DNA from: Streptomyces alanosinicus
GTDB lineage: Bacteria > Actinomycetota > Actinomycetes > Streptomycetales > Streptomycetaceae
Assembly: GCF_014650595.1 (NCBI RefSeq)
Contig: NZ_BMVG01000028.1
Location: 1 to 64,000 of the forward strand
Length of the DNA: 64,000 nucleotides
Reading direction: 5' to 3'
Position numbers and translations under genes: made by a program. The notes under the pieces are model-generated. The model saw only the letters and a list, made by a program, of their open reading frames with translations, was not told the DNA's origin and did no database searches. Below, piece by piece: positions 9,134-18,066 of the stretch; the first letter of the stretch is position 1; each line of letters begins with the position of its first letter.

Positions 9134-9181
9134 GGGGAGTCACAGCAGGGAAACAAGAATCGGGGTCCGGTCGCCCACGGG

Positions 9182-9217
9182 GCCTGGTCCAGCGAGCGTC
9201 GGCTCGTTGGACCAGGC
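9182..9217. terminator. Second hairpin terminator
   Basis: A 16-bp stem with one G-T mismatch (GCCTGGTCCAGCGAGC) and a 4-base loop lie between the converging 2H phosphoesterase and permease genes. Together with the hairpin at 9097 it forms a strong bidirectional stop. Confidence 0.65.
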
Positions 9218-9292
9218 GGTGGGCTGTGGATCTGCCTGCAATCGTGCTGCGGCACTATCCCGATGTTCGTGCGCCGCCGATCTTCGTGTGCA

Positions 9293-10819
9293 TCATCGAG
9301 TGGCCCTCTCTGACGCGGGGCTGAGCGGTGTGGTGTTCCGCGGGTGGTGTGGGTTGAGGAACCACTTACGGGCGGAGACGAGCCACCAGGTTCCCGCGAA
9401 GGCGAGGGCCGCGCCGACGGCGAGGGGCGCGTAGTTGAACGTCTCGACAGTCACAGGGTGGGACGGGGGCAGCATGAACAGGACGGTGATCAGCGCCACC
9501 CACATCACCGCGATCACGCCGACGGGCTTGGACCAGCGGCCCAGGTGCCAGGGACCTCGTCGGAAGTCTTCTCCTTGGCGAAGGCGGAGGAGGGTTGGGA
9601 TGACGTAGGCGATGTAGAGGCCGATCGTTGCGATGGAGGTGACGGCGGCGTACGCGGTGGTGTTGAACAGATACGGCAAGCCGAGGGCGAATGCAGCACC
9701 GGCTGCGAGCCAGACGGCGTTGGTTGGGGTGCGGCTTCCAGGATGCAGCTTGTGCCACACGGTGGAGAACGGGAGCGCGCCGTCGCGCGAGAAGGCGTAG
9801 ATCATGCGGGAGTTGGCGGTCACCGAGGCCATGCCGCAGAAGAGCTGTGCACCGATGACGATGAGAAGCATCAGCTTGCCGGTGCTCGCGCCGAGCGCGT
9901 CCATGAAGATCTGCGCCGGCGGAACACCCGTCTGTGATTGGAGAGCGCCGGTGTAGGACTGGATGGCGAAGGTCAGGCCGAAGAGGAGGATGAGTCCGGC
10001 GGCCCAGGAGACGAGGATGGATCGGACGATGCCCTTCGGTCCTTCCAGGGAGGCGTTCTTCGTTTCCTCGGTCATGTGGGCGGACGCGTCATAGCCGGTG
10101 AAGGTGTACTGGGCCATGAGCAAGCCGATGAGGGCGACGTAGACCGTGGAGCCCCAGCCGGTCTTGTTGACGAACTCGGTGAACACAAACTTGGGTGATT
10201 GGTGCTTGTCGGGAACGGCCAGGAGCGCACCGACGATCACAACGACGCCGACCAGGTGCCACCACACGGAGACGGTGTTGAAGAAGCCCACGACGCGGAC
10301 CCGGAAGGTGTTCACGACGGCGTGCAGCAAGAGGATGAGACCGAAGAGCGTGATGGCGTGACCGGGGGTGGCCGTGTACCCGAACTGAAGGTTCAGGTAC
10401 GCGTTGAGGAACGATGCGGCACCGAAGTCGATGCCCGCTGTAACGGCGACCTGGCCGAGGGTGTTGAACCAGCCGGTGAACCAGGCCCAAGCCGGCGCGG
10501 ACTTGTGCGGGGCGAGTTTGTGGGCCCAGAAGTAGAGGCCGGCGGAGGTCGGGTAGGAGGAGCAGACCTCGGCCATGGCCAGGCCGACGAAGAGCGTCAT
10601 CAGGCCGACAAGAACCCAGCCCCACATGATCAGCGCAGGACCGCCGGTATTCATGCCGAACCCGTACATGGTCAGGCAGCCGGACAGGATGCTGATGATC
10701 GTGAATGAGACGGCGAAGTTCTGGCGCCCCGACATGGAGCGGTCCAGAGTCTGGCTGATCCCGAGCTCTGCGAGGCGCTCCTCTTCCGATGGCGTGACGC
10801 TCGGTATGTCCAATGGCAT
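9293..10819 (-). CDS. APC-superfamily amino-acid permease
   Basis: The protein has 508 residues, ATG 10819 with AGAAGGG 8 nt upstream. It has about 12 hydrophobic segments and the signatures of the amino acid/choline transporter (ACT, GABA-permease-like) branch: FAVSFTIISILSGCLTMYGFG in the first helix, the AEVCSSYPTSAGLYFW segment, and the cytoplasmic ASAHMTEETKNAS motif about residue 260. It probably imports an amino acid or amine by proton symport. There is no neighbouring catabolic gene on its strand. This is a typical chromosomal permease with no sign of damage. Confidence 0.85.
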   Translation of the reverse strand: MPLDIPSVTPSEEERLAELGISQTLDRSMSGRQNFAVSFTIISILSGCLTMYGFGMNTGGPALIMWGWVLVGLMTLFVGLAMAEVCSSYPTSAGLYFWAHKLAPHKSAPAWAWFTGWFNTLGQVAVTAGIDFGAASFLNAYLNLQFGYTATPGHAITLFGLILLLHAVVNTFRVRVVGFFNTVSVWWHLVGVVVIVGALLAVPDKHQSPKFVFTEFVNKTGWGSTVYVALIGLLMAQYTFTGYDASAHMTEETKNASLEGPKGIVRSILVSWAAGLILLFGLTFAIQSYTGALQSQTGVPPAQIFMDALGASTGKLMLLIVIGAQLFCGMASVTANSRMIYAFSRDGALPFSTVWHKLHPGSRTPTNAVWLAAGAAFALGLPYLFNTTAYAAVTSIATIGLYIAYVIPTLLRLRQGEDFRRGPWHLGRWSKPVGVIAVMWVALITVLFMLPPSHPVTVETFNYAPLAVGAALAFAGTWWLVSARKWFLNPHHPRNTTPLSPASERATR

Positions 10820-10895
10820 GGCGATGCCCTTCTCTGTCGGTGGTAACTGGACGGGACGAGGCGGTGCCGTGACCTACGGGGTCACGGGAGGGCGT

Positions 10896-11840
10896 TTACG
10901 GCGCGGACGCCTTGACCGCCCAGGTGCAGTGGCGGGTGAAGAGCGTCTGCGCGTCTCCGCAGTAGCTCCAGGGGACGTCGGTGGCGTACGGACCGATCGC
11001 GTCGAAGACCTCCGCGGCTTCCCGGTGCTGATTCGCAAAGCACAAGGCATGGGCCAAGTAGTTCGCGTCCTCGTGGAAGGCGGCGTGAGGCCGGCCAGGA
11101 GCCCGGTACGCCCACCAGTTCTCCCACGCCTGCCGCGTCGACGGATTGTCCGTCCACGGGTGCACGGTCAGTCCATAGCGGTGACCCTCCTGCTCCATCC
11201 GCAGGCGGTGGGACTCAGCGAGAGCGACCAAAGGAAGGGTGTGGAGCGGGAGACCGCGAGGGGCGTGCGCGCATCGCTCCTGCGCCCAGTGGAACATCTC
11301 CCCTCCTACGCCATGCCAGGAGGGGAACATGTAGGTGAGGAGCTCGTGGTGTGCTTCCCGATTCCACGGGTCACGCTGCATCACCTGTCCCCACACGTGC
11401 CGCACCGTCGCGCGCCACTCGCGGTCACGGTGAGGCGAGTGGAACCGCATTAACGCGAGCATGACAATGTGTGGTGATGGGTCGCTGGGCATTGCTTCCG
11501 CAGCGTCGGCACAAACCGCCCAAGCCTGTTCCATCGCCTCATTGCGGCCTTGCCCCCGACCGTTTGCCATCGACCGCAGGGCCAACACGTGGGCCAGAAG
11601 CGCAAGGGCATGCGGGGACCGCGGTTCGGCCTGCGCCCAAGTGTCGGCAAACGTCAGCTGCATCCCGACACGGGCGAGCACCTGGAGACGGAAGATACGC
11701 CGGTCCCAGTCTGTTCCAGTCGAAGCCAGCAGTTCCCGGGCGCCTTCCCAGCGGCCCATCGCCGAGTCCTCAACTACCACCCGCAATCGGGCGTCGTCAC
11801 GAGCCGGATGTCTGTCCAGAGCTGAGCCTCGACGCTTCAC
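10896..11840 (-). CDS. Hypothetical helical-repeat protein
   Basis: The protein has 314 residues with a GTG start at 11840 and a G-rich ribosome site before it. It is rich in Ala, Trp and His and reads as successive helical pairs (for example HALALLAHVLALRSMANG and HEDANYLAHALCFANQHREAAEVF), suggesting a TPR-like solenoid. I do not recognise a named family. It lies upstream of the permease on the same strand with a 76-base gap. Confidence 0.55.
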   Translation of the reverse strand: MKRRGSALDRHPARDDARLRVVVEDSAMGRWEGARELLASTGTDWDRRIFRLQVLARVGMQLTFADTWAQAEPRSPHALALLAHVLALRSMANGRGQGRNEAMEQAWAVCADAAEAMPSDPSPHIVMLALMRFHSPHRDREWRATVRHVWGQVMQRDPWNREAHHELLTYMFPSWHGVGGEMFHWAQERCAHAPRGLPLHTLPLVALAESHRLRMEQEGHRYGLTVHPWTDNPSTRQAWENWWAYRAPGRPHAAFHEDANYLAHALCFANQHREAAEVFDAIGPYATDVPWSYCGDAQTLFTRHCTWAVKASAP

Positions 11841-12122
11841 GGCTGCCCCCGTCCCAGGCGGACAGGCTCATACGGGAAGAGGTGGTGAGGTCCCACATAC
11901 GGGGCGCTTTCGCGTAGAAGCAGGTGACGCTCATCGTGCGTCTTGGCACGCGGGTAGAGCAGGGGCGAAGCGATAGTGGCCGTACCCTCAGTCGGACTCT
12001 GGCACAAGGTTGGTATCGGCGTCATCAGCAGTCCTCGGGTTACGTCCGGGAGTGGAAAGACCGTCTGGGCTCAGAGCTAATGGGAGGTGAGCCAGAACCT
12101 CGTCTGCGCACCGGTGGCCGGT

Positions 12123-12317
12123 CTAGAAGTGGATCTTTGCGATCAGCTGAAATGCGCCCTGCACGCCGTCCCTGATACTCGGCGCTGCGGAACTCCCGGC
12201 CAGGAAGAAGCCGAACAGCACACACACGAGGGCGTGGGCCACGTTCAGGCTGGCCTTCTTCACGAGGAGGAAGACGATCACGCCCAGGAGCACAACAGCG
12301 GAGAAGCTAATGACCAA
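12123..12317 (-). CDS. Small membrane protein
   Basis: The protein has about 64 residues from a TTG at 12317 (GGGGGTG upstream). It contains two hydrophobic segments: SFSAVVLLGVIVFLLV, and after a KKASLNVAH turn, ALVCVLFGFFLAGSS, ending APSIRDGVQGAFQLI. Small two-helix proteins with an xKKASL turn and a LxGFxLA second helix are common in Streptomyces and on its plasmids, sometimes with transfer or spread genes. The function is unknown. The start is uncertain because no ATG or GTG is well placed. Confidence 0.55.
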   Translation of the reverse strand: MVISFSAVVLLGVIVFLLVKKASLNVAHALVCVLFGFFLAGSSAAPSIRDGVQGAFQLIAKIHF

Positions 12318-12588
12318 GGGGCACCCCCGAAGAGGGGACCGCTCCGCAGCACGAAAGGGGCCGCCACGCCTTCTCCCATGACCGGACCAGTGGCGGGGGC
12401 TGTGCAGGCCGTACGTGTAAGGCCGAGGACACCTTGGACTCCGGTAGACGAGGTGAGGGACAACGGTGTACCCGCAGCACGGAGGGCAGGTGTGAGCCGG
12501 AATGATCCGCTTTCGGACGGCTCGCTGACACCGCGCGCTGCGGGAGTCCCAGAGTGACGGGAACACGTCCCGTGCACACATTCCGCAG

Positions 12589-12607
12589 GTGATATCACTG
12601 GAGTGAT
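12589..12607 (+). promoter_or_regulatory. Operator-like palindrome, copy 2
   Basis: The site reads GTGATATCACTGGAGTGAT, with the same ATCAC-N4-GTGAT core and left extension as copy 1. The flank CACATTCC also matches copy 1. It lies 93 bases before the likely GTG of the HAD gene. Confidence 0.65.
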
Positions 12608-12700
12608 TTCAGTTCGGTGAGGGCAGTTGAGCTCATAGACCGTGCTCACCGAGGGAGGAAAGGCGCTTACGCAGTCCGTGACGGCAGCGAGGAACTGAAC

Positions 12701-13419
12701 GTGACCGAGGCCCAGCAGACCCTCATCCTGTGGGATATCGACCGTACGCTGCTATACGTCGGGGACATCGACCGCCAGGTGTACCGCGAGACGTTCGCTG
12801 AAGTGGTAGGCCGCCCCGCCGAGTGCCAGCCGGCACGTGGTACTGGCGTGACCATGCCCCTCGCCATCCGCTCTCTCCTCCTCGACAACGGCGTACCGGA
12901 GCACGCGGTCCCAGACCTGCTTCCGCGCATGGTGGAGCTGCTGCCGAAGCGGCTTGCCGCCCACACAGACGATCTCCACAGCAAAGGGTCCTCATGGCCG
13001 GCGCGAAGGTTGCTCTTCAGGCCGTGCACAAGCACGAGAACTGGGTAGCGACGACCGTCACCGGCAACCTCAAGCCGAACGCTCTGCTGAAGCTCGCAGC
13101 CTTCAAGCTCGACCCCTACCTCGATACGGAGATCGGGGGGTACGCGTCAGACGATGACCACCGTCCCGCCCTCGTCCGCGTCGCGCAGAAACGCGCTCAG
13201 GCCAAGCACGGCACCGCCTTCACTCGCACCAACACGGTGATCATCGGAGATTCCCTCGAAGACGTACGCACCGGGCTGGAGGGCGGCGCTGCTGTTATCG
13301 GCGTGCCCTCAGGCAAGACCTCTTCCCGGGATCTCAAGGAAGCTGGGGCTGATGTTGTTCTCCAGAACCTGGAAGACGTACGGCAGCTCCTGGACGCAAT
13401 CACGTCACTCGCGGCCTGA
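12701..13419 (+). pseudogene. HAD-family hydrolase, frameshifted
   Basis: The start is GTG 12701 with GAGGAA 7 nt upstream. The first part carries HAD motif I (LILWDIDRTLL) and a helical cap, then runs out of frame and stops at 13048. The second part, in another frame to 13419, has the motif II region (TTVTGNLKPNALLKLAAF), GGYASDDDHRP, and motif IV (VIIGDSLEDVRTG). One extra G in the three-G run at 12986-12988 would restore a single protein of about 240 residues (HSKGVLMAGAK across the join). HAD enzymes of this type are phosphoglycolate-phosphatase-like; the substrate is unknown. Confidence 0.7.
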
Positions 13420-13598
13420 ACCATCTGCCCACCTCGGCTTGGCTGGGGTGGCGCCGTACCGACGACATTCCAGCCGTCTGATCTCCGCTATGCCACCCGA
13501 CAAGGAGACATCCAGCGTTCCCAGGATGGCTCCGGGCTCTGTCACCTGACCAGCGGAATCCCGCAGGCGCACATCGACAGCGCGAGTAATCGTGAGGT

Positions 13599-14462
13599 AT
13601 GCGCCTGGGGCAGTGGCACCTCACTGAAGATGTCGACGGCTTTCTCGACCGAGCCGGAGCCTTTCTGCAGTCACGCCCTGCGCTGCACACCCTCCCGCTG
13701 ACAGTAACCGAGTCCGTACGTCAGCGTGGGGCGGGCGCGTATGGCGCCGGGACTCCGATTTTCGGCTGGCTGGAGCGGGGAGGGGAGGCGTGCGCGGCTC
13801 TCTTCCACACCCCACCCCACCGTCTCGTCCTCACCTCCCTCACCCCCGAGGAGGCCGACGCCCTCGCAGCTCACCTGGCCACCCTTGGGCGCTCTCTGCC
13901 CGGGGTCAGCGGGGACAGCGGCACCGCTACCTCCTTCGCTGCGGCTTGGCAGCGGCACGTGGGTGCGACGCCGTCGCTCTACGAGCGCCAGCGTCTCTAC
14001 AGACTCGATGCTCTCACCCCACCGGAGCCAGTCCCGGAAGGCCGAGGGCGCGTCGCGGGAGAGCAGGACCGCGAGCTGCTCATGTGCTGGTATCACGAGT
14101 TCGTTGATGCCATTGGCGAAGTCCCCTCCTCCGAAGCGAGCTCCTGGGCCGACACTCGCATCGCCAACGGGAGGATCAGGCTCTGGCAGACCCCGGACGG
14201 CACCCCTGCATCCATGGCGGGTGTGACCCCGATGGTCGCCGGCCAGATCAGGGTGGCCCCTGTCTACACGCCGGCGCACCTACGCGGCCGTGGCTACGCG
14301 GCGGCCGCGACGGTCGAAGTGAGCCGGGCTGCGCTAGCCGTGGGCGCGGCGGAGGTCGTACTGTTCGCGGACCTTGCCAACCCCACCAGCAACGGCCTCT
14401 ACCAGCGGATCGGGTACCGCCCGGTGACTGACTTCGCGCTGTACGACTTCTCGCCGCGGTAA
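13599..14462 (+). CDS. GNAT-family N-acetyltransferase
   Basis: The protein has 287 residues from ATG 13599 (GAGGT before it). The C-terminal half has the GNAT core: ASMAGVTPMVAGQIRVAPVYT, the acetyl-CoA loop HLRGRGYAAAATVEVSRAAL (RxxGxG/A pattern), and LFADLANPTSNGLYQRIGYRPV at the end. The N-terminal half (HLTEDVDGFLDRAGAFLQSRP) is typical of actinobacterial two-part GNAT proteins. The acceptor substrate is not predictable. It is oriented with the downstream biosynthetic operon but separated by 388 bases. Confidence 0.8.
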   Translation: MRLGQWHLTEDVDGFLDRAGAFLQSRPALHTLPLTVTESVRQRGAGAYGAGTPIFGWLERGGEACAALFHTPPHRLVLTSLTPEEADALAAHLATLGRSLPGVSGDSGTATSFAAAWQRHVGATPSLYERQRLYRLDALTPPEPVPEGRGRVAGEQDRELLMCWYHEFVDAIGEVPSSEASSWADTRIANGRIRLWQTPDGTPASMAGVTPMVAGQIRVAPVYTPAHLRGRGYAAAATVEVSRAALAVGAAEVVLFADLANPTSNGLYQRIGYRPVTDFALYDFSPR

Positions 14463-14850
14463 GCAAGGAGTGAGTTGAGGGGCTCGCGGAGGTTCCATAA
14501 CGAGCTGTATAGCGAGCACTCCCCCCACCTGAGGCGGCGCCGACAGCATTACGCGAGAGTCCTCGACTGACGATGGCGCCAGGGCTCCACTCGAACCCAC
14601 TGCCTTGATCTTGCGGGCGCGCACAGCCGCGGCTCCGGCCTGCGAACCGGCGCGACCGGGGTTCGGCCTAGCCGGAAGACGCCGCCGTGGAACGCCGCAT
14701 CACCTGAGTGATATCACGCCCGAGATGTGCCAACCACCCGTAGCTCTTAGAGAGTTGGGGCAGTGCCGGGAACCCGTCACGGCCATGAAGATGGCTGAAT
14801 CGCGTCAGTGAAATCCTTCATGCATCACATGCAAAGTCAAGGAGATTCCC
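14463..14850. other. Intergenic region before the biosynthetic operon
   Basis: This 388-base stretch has no convincing gene. It contains the operator-like site at 14699-14717 and the AAGGAG ribosome site at 14839-14844 for the first operon gene. Confidence 0.6.
14699..14717 (-). promoter_or_regulatory. Operator-like palindrome, copy 3
   Basis: On the minus strand it reads GTGATATCACTCAGGTGAT, and the nearby GCACAT flank also matches the other copies. The core ATCAC-N4-GTGAT is perfect. It lies about 134 bases before the first gene of the kinase/radical SAM/oxoamine synthase operon. Confidence 0.65.
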
Positions 14851-15705
14851 GTGGAAATGGGATCGGTGGATATCGCAGGCGAGGAGGGGCACGGCGCCGG
14901 ATGGACACCCGTTCATGTCGATCGTTCGGGACGTTCGCTGTGGCACGTACCAGGGTCGGGAACATCAGGGGCGGGCACCGGGCGGTACATCAAGCAGTAC
15001 GCAACCCCGGCCCCGTATGAGCGAGAATTGCGCGCGCTGCAGCAGATGCCGGACGGTCTCGCTCCGCACATCTTGGAGCACCGCCGGAATCCACCGACGC
15101 TGGTCCTGGCGGAGGTCCCCGGTGTGCCGCTCGACGATCCAGCGGCTGGGCATCCATCCAAATGGATGCAACAAGTACTGGAGGCGGTGGTTGCATCCGT
15201 AGGGCTGCCAGGACCGTGGCCGTACGACCCACCGACTCAAATCACCGAGCTTCAAGCAGAGTTAGCTGCCGCCCTCGGCTCCCGGGCGCCAGCGAGCATC
15301 CGAGCACTCCACAAGGCGATACAGGAGCCGTTGCGAGTTGCCTGCCACGGGGACGCCACCCCTCCCAACGTGCTTGTCGATCCTGAGCAGCCTCGGGCGT
15401 GGTTGCTGGACTTCGAGTTCTACGGTCCAGGGGACCCGCTGCACGATATCGCTGCCCTTTGCCTGACTCCATCCCTGGACCTGCTAGCAGGCACACGCCT
15501 GGAACTACTCCGGCAGGGACGTCTGATGGTCGAGGCGAAGACGGAAATGTCTCTGGCCGACCGGATGGCTGGAGCTATCGCCATTTGGGCGGTTCAGTGC
15601 GCGGCCTGGCATCGCCGCCACCGCCCGGCAACGGACGGGTTCGAGAAAGCCGTACTCGCTAACGCGACCCATGCAATCGAAGCATCTGAAAGGGGACTGC
15701 TATGA
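14851..15705 (+). CDS. APH-fold phosphotransferase, first gene of the biosynthetic operon
   Basis: The protein has 284 residues, GTG 14851 with AAGGAG 7 nt upstream. Kinase features are YIKQYATPAPYEREL (candidate ATP-site Lys), catalytic loop VACHGDATPPNVLV (HGDxxxxN, near residue 168) and the metal-binding Asp in AWLLDFEFYGPGDP. The stop overlaps the radical SAM start (ATGA), so expression is coupled. In this operon it may phosphorylate a pathway intermediate or the final product; self-resistance by phosphorylation is another reading. It is not close enough to any named enzyme for a substrate call. Confidence 0.8.
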   Translation: MEMGSVDIAGEEGHGAGWTPVHVDRSGRSLWHVPGSGTSGAGTGRYIKQYATPAPYERELRALQQMPDGLAPHILEHRRNPPTLVLAEVPGVPLDDPAAGHPSKWMQQVLEAVVASVGLPGPWPYDPPTQITELQAELAAALGSRAPASIRALHKAIQEPLRVACHGDATPPNVLVDPEQPRAWLLDFEFYGPGDPLHDIAALCLTPSLDLLAGTRLELLRQGRLMVEAKTEMSLADRMAGAIAIWAVQCAAWHRRHRPATDGFEKAVLANATHAIEASERGLL

Positions 15706-16667
15706 CCAAGACGGTGGGGGATCGCTGCCGATTCCGTCCTCCTGCGGAGGGTGCCACGGTTGTATGGGAGGTCACCAACTACTGCAATCTGGCATGCAAG
15801 CACTGCCTGTCAGACTCTTCACCACAGATCCCTCGTTCGGGCGATCTCAGCACATCACGCTTCCTCGACGCCGTGCGAGAAATGGTCTCCTCTGGGGTGA
15901 CCGAGTTCTACCTGACCGGCGGTGAACCGTTTGCCCGAGAGGATCTCGTTGAGATCATCGCCGCCATTGATCCGAAGGTAGCCGAGGTATACGTCAACTC
16001 GAATGGCTACTTCATCACGCAGGAAACCGCTGAATCTCTGCGCGGGACTGCCCTGCGCCGAATTACGGTGAGCGTGGACGGACACAATCGGGAGTCGCAG
16101 GCACTTGTGCGCAACAAGCCGACATCGTTCGACCGAGCCATAGTTGCGGTTGAACGTCTCCTGGCTGCTGGGGTCCCCGTCCGGGTATCCCATGTTATTC
16201 ACCCCGGGAACGTGGAGCACGTGGCCGCGTTCTGCGCTGAGATGGCACTTCTGGGCGTCGAGGCGCTGGTCATCAACTCCGTGTTCCCTGCCGGGCGGGC
16301 TGCCCGTCACCCGGAGCTGGGCCTTTCGCCCGAGCGCAAGCAGCGACTGTTTGAGGAGCTCACCGAGCTCCAGGAGAAGTACAAGCAGCTCGGCATGCAG
16401 ATCGACCACAGCCTCGGGAAGCCGCAGCCCAGCGATGTCGAGGGGTGCCCCGCGGGGCAGTCGGTGTTCTTCGTGGCGCCGAACGGGGACCTGGCCACGT
16501 GCTCGTGGCTCTACAAGTTGGACCAGGACCGCTTCCGTCTCGGAAACCTGGAAGAAGCGTCCTTCACCGAATTGCGCACGGGCGTGGAGTCGATGATGCG
16601 ACCGGTCCGAGAACTGGCCACAGCTTGCCCGCTTCCCCTGCTTTCGCTGCCGGTGATCCAGTCGTGA
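15702..16667 (+). CDS. Radical SAM protein with SPASM-like C-terminus
   Basis: The protein has 321 residues. The radical SAM cluster motif is Cys28-x3-Cys32-x2-Cys35 in NYCNLACKHC, followed by the SAM-binding FYLTGGEPF and VYVNSNG segments. The C-terminal part has extra cysteines in GCPAGQSVFFVAPNGDLATCS and TACPLP, the pattern of a SPASM or twitch domain binding an auxiliary Fe-S cluster. Such enzymes modify peptides, amino sugars or amino acids. There is no precursor-peptide gene in sight, so a small-molecule substrate is more likely. It starts within the kinase stop and overlaps the next gene by four bases. Confidence 0.85.
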   Translation: MTKTVGDRCRFRPPAEGATVVWEVTNYCNLACKHCLSDSSPQIPRSGDLSTSRFLDAVREMVSSGVTEFYLTGGEPFAREDLVEIIAAIDPKVAEVYVNSNGYFITQETAESLRGTALRRITVSVDGHNRESQALVRNKPTSFDRAIVAVERLLAAGVPVRVSHVIHPGNVEHVAAFCAEMALLGVEALVINSVFPAGRAARHPELGLSPERKQRLFEELTELQEKYKQLGMQIDHSLGKPQPSDVEGCPAGQSVFFVAPNGDLATCSWLYKLDQDRFRLGNLEEASFTELRTGVESMMRPVRELATACPLPLLSLPVIQS

Positions 16668-17371
16668 GAGCACTAGCACAGCCGATCTCCAACCAGGCAC
16701 ACGTGCCGGACGAACCGTGGCGCCGGCGAGCACGCATGACGCTGCTCGGCTGCGATTGGCGCGGTCGCGAGATGCTCCTGACCCCGATCCGCAGCATCCA
16801 CACAGCCCTGGCCCGCGGCGGAACGGAACGCGACGGCTGGTGGCGCACTTCCTTGATCGGGGACGCCGCCGTCGTACACGTTCCTCAAGGCACAGCCGCC
16901 AAGGACATCGTCTTCGCACTTCCCCAACCAACTCGGATCACGTTCGTCGGCCTGGCCGGTGGCCTGCGGAACCAACCGGTCGGCACCACTGTGGACCCGG
17001 AGTCTGCCTTCATCGCAGAACCCTCTGCGGGAAAGCCCAGCCAGTTGACCTTTCCCGCCGACCTGTCGTTTCACGCTCGTAGCCATCCGACCAAGTCACG
17101 CCTGCCCGGCGGGGTCGCCGCAACGGTCGGTTGCCTAGCCGACTCCACGCTTCTTCACCACCGGCTCGCGAGCATAGCTGACTACGTCGACATGGAGAGC
17201 GCCCATCTGTTGTCCGCGGCTGCTCTCGCCGGCCACCAGATGCGGTGCCTGCTCGTCATCTCGGACCACAACCGCGACGGTGATGTGTTTACGAGCACTC
17301 CGGAGCGGATCGCTGCCGCGGTAGACGACCTATGCCAGGCCATCCAAGAGGACCTGACCGGAGGCCAGTGA
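16664..17371 (+). CDS. Nucleosidase/nucleoside phosphorylase-superfamily protein
   Basis: The protein has 235 residues from GTG 16664, which overlaps the TGA of the radical SAM gene (GTGA); ATG 16736 is an alternative. The C-terminal YVDMESAHLLSAAALAG is the hallmark of the PNP/UDP phosphorylase and MTA/SAH nucleosidase superfamily (ribose-binding Met-Glu and the following helix). The N-terminal half is weakly conserved. One reasonable role is to cleave 5'-deoxyadenosine or another adenosyl by-product of the radical SAM step; a nucleoside intermediate of the pathway is an equal alternative. Both are inferences. Confidence 0.65.
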   Translation: MRALAQPISNQAHVPDEPWRRRARMTLLGCDWRGREMLLTPIRSIHTALARGGTERDGWWRTSLIGDAAVVHVPQGTAAKDIVFALPQPTRITFVGLAGGLRNQPVGTTVDPESAFIAEPSAGKPSQLTFPADLSFHARSHPTKSRLPGGVAATVGCLADSTLLHHRLASIADYVDMESAHLLSAAALAGHQMRCLLVISDHNRDGDVFTSTPERIAAAVDDLCQAIQEDLTGGQ

Positions 17372-18066
17372 TGAACCAGACCATGGAGCGTGTCGCGGTT
17401 ATTACCGGAGGAAGCCTCGGAATTGGCGAGGCAATCAGCACCCAGCTGCTCAACCTCGGCTGGAAAGTCCACATCCTTGCCCGGCGAGCCAGCAGCTACA
17501 TCCACGCCGATCACGAGGGCTGCCGTACGCACGATGTGGATGTTCGCGACCTCGACGCCGTTAAACACTCCGCTGACGCTGTGGCGAGCTCCTGCGAACG
17601 CGTCGATGCCCTGGTCCTGTGCGCGGGAGTCGGCTACCCGACGCCGCTCTCCTCCGCGAGCCGCGCCCAGTACGACGAACTCTTCGACACGAACGTGGCC
17701 GGGGCGATCTTTTCCACCCAGGTGTTCACGCCTCTGCTTCGTGACGGCCAGGCGGTGGTCACGTTCGTCTCCTCCATCGCAGGACGCCGGGGCTTTGCCG
17801 ACTGGTCCCTGTACTGCGCCTCCAAGCACGCGCTGGAGGGCTTCGCCGCGAGCATGCGAGACGAGCTCCGGCCACGCCGCATCAGAGTGACGAGCGTCCA
17901 GCCCGGCTCAGTCGATACACCTTCCTACGACCATCTGCGGTCCGAAGAGAAGAAGGAGTTCATGGATCCCGAGTCCATCGCTGAGCTGACTGTCGCGGCA
18001 ATTCAGCTTCCTCCGCAAGCCTGCGTGGAGACGCTGTTCGTCAACAATGCAGTGGGGGACCTGTGA
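17371..18066 (+). CDS. Short-chain dehydrogenase/reductase
   Basis: The protein has 231 residues from ATG 17371, which overlaps the previous stop (TGATGA). It has the classical SDR features: cofactor loop TGGSLGIGEA (TGxxxGIG), DVDVRDLD acidic site, LCAGVGYP (NAG-like), the catalytic Ser in VSSIAG, and YCASKHALEGF (YxxxK). It probably reduces a ketone or oxidises an alcohol with NAD(P). With the alpha-oxoamine synthase two genes on, it may reduce the amino ketone, as 3-ketosphinganine reductase and threonine dehydrogenase do for their partners. That pairing is an inference. Confidence 0.85.
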   Translation: MNQTMERVAVITGGSLGIGEAISTQLLNLGWKVHILARRASSYIHADHEGCRTHDVDVRDLDAVKHSADAVASSCERVDALVLCAGVGYPTPLSSASRAQYDELFDTNVAGAIFSTQVFTPLLRDGQAVVTFVSSIAGRRGFADWSLYCASKHALEGFAASMRDELRPRRIRVTSVQPGSVDTPSYDHLRSEEKKEFMDPESIAELTVAAIQLPPQACVETLFVNNAVGDL

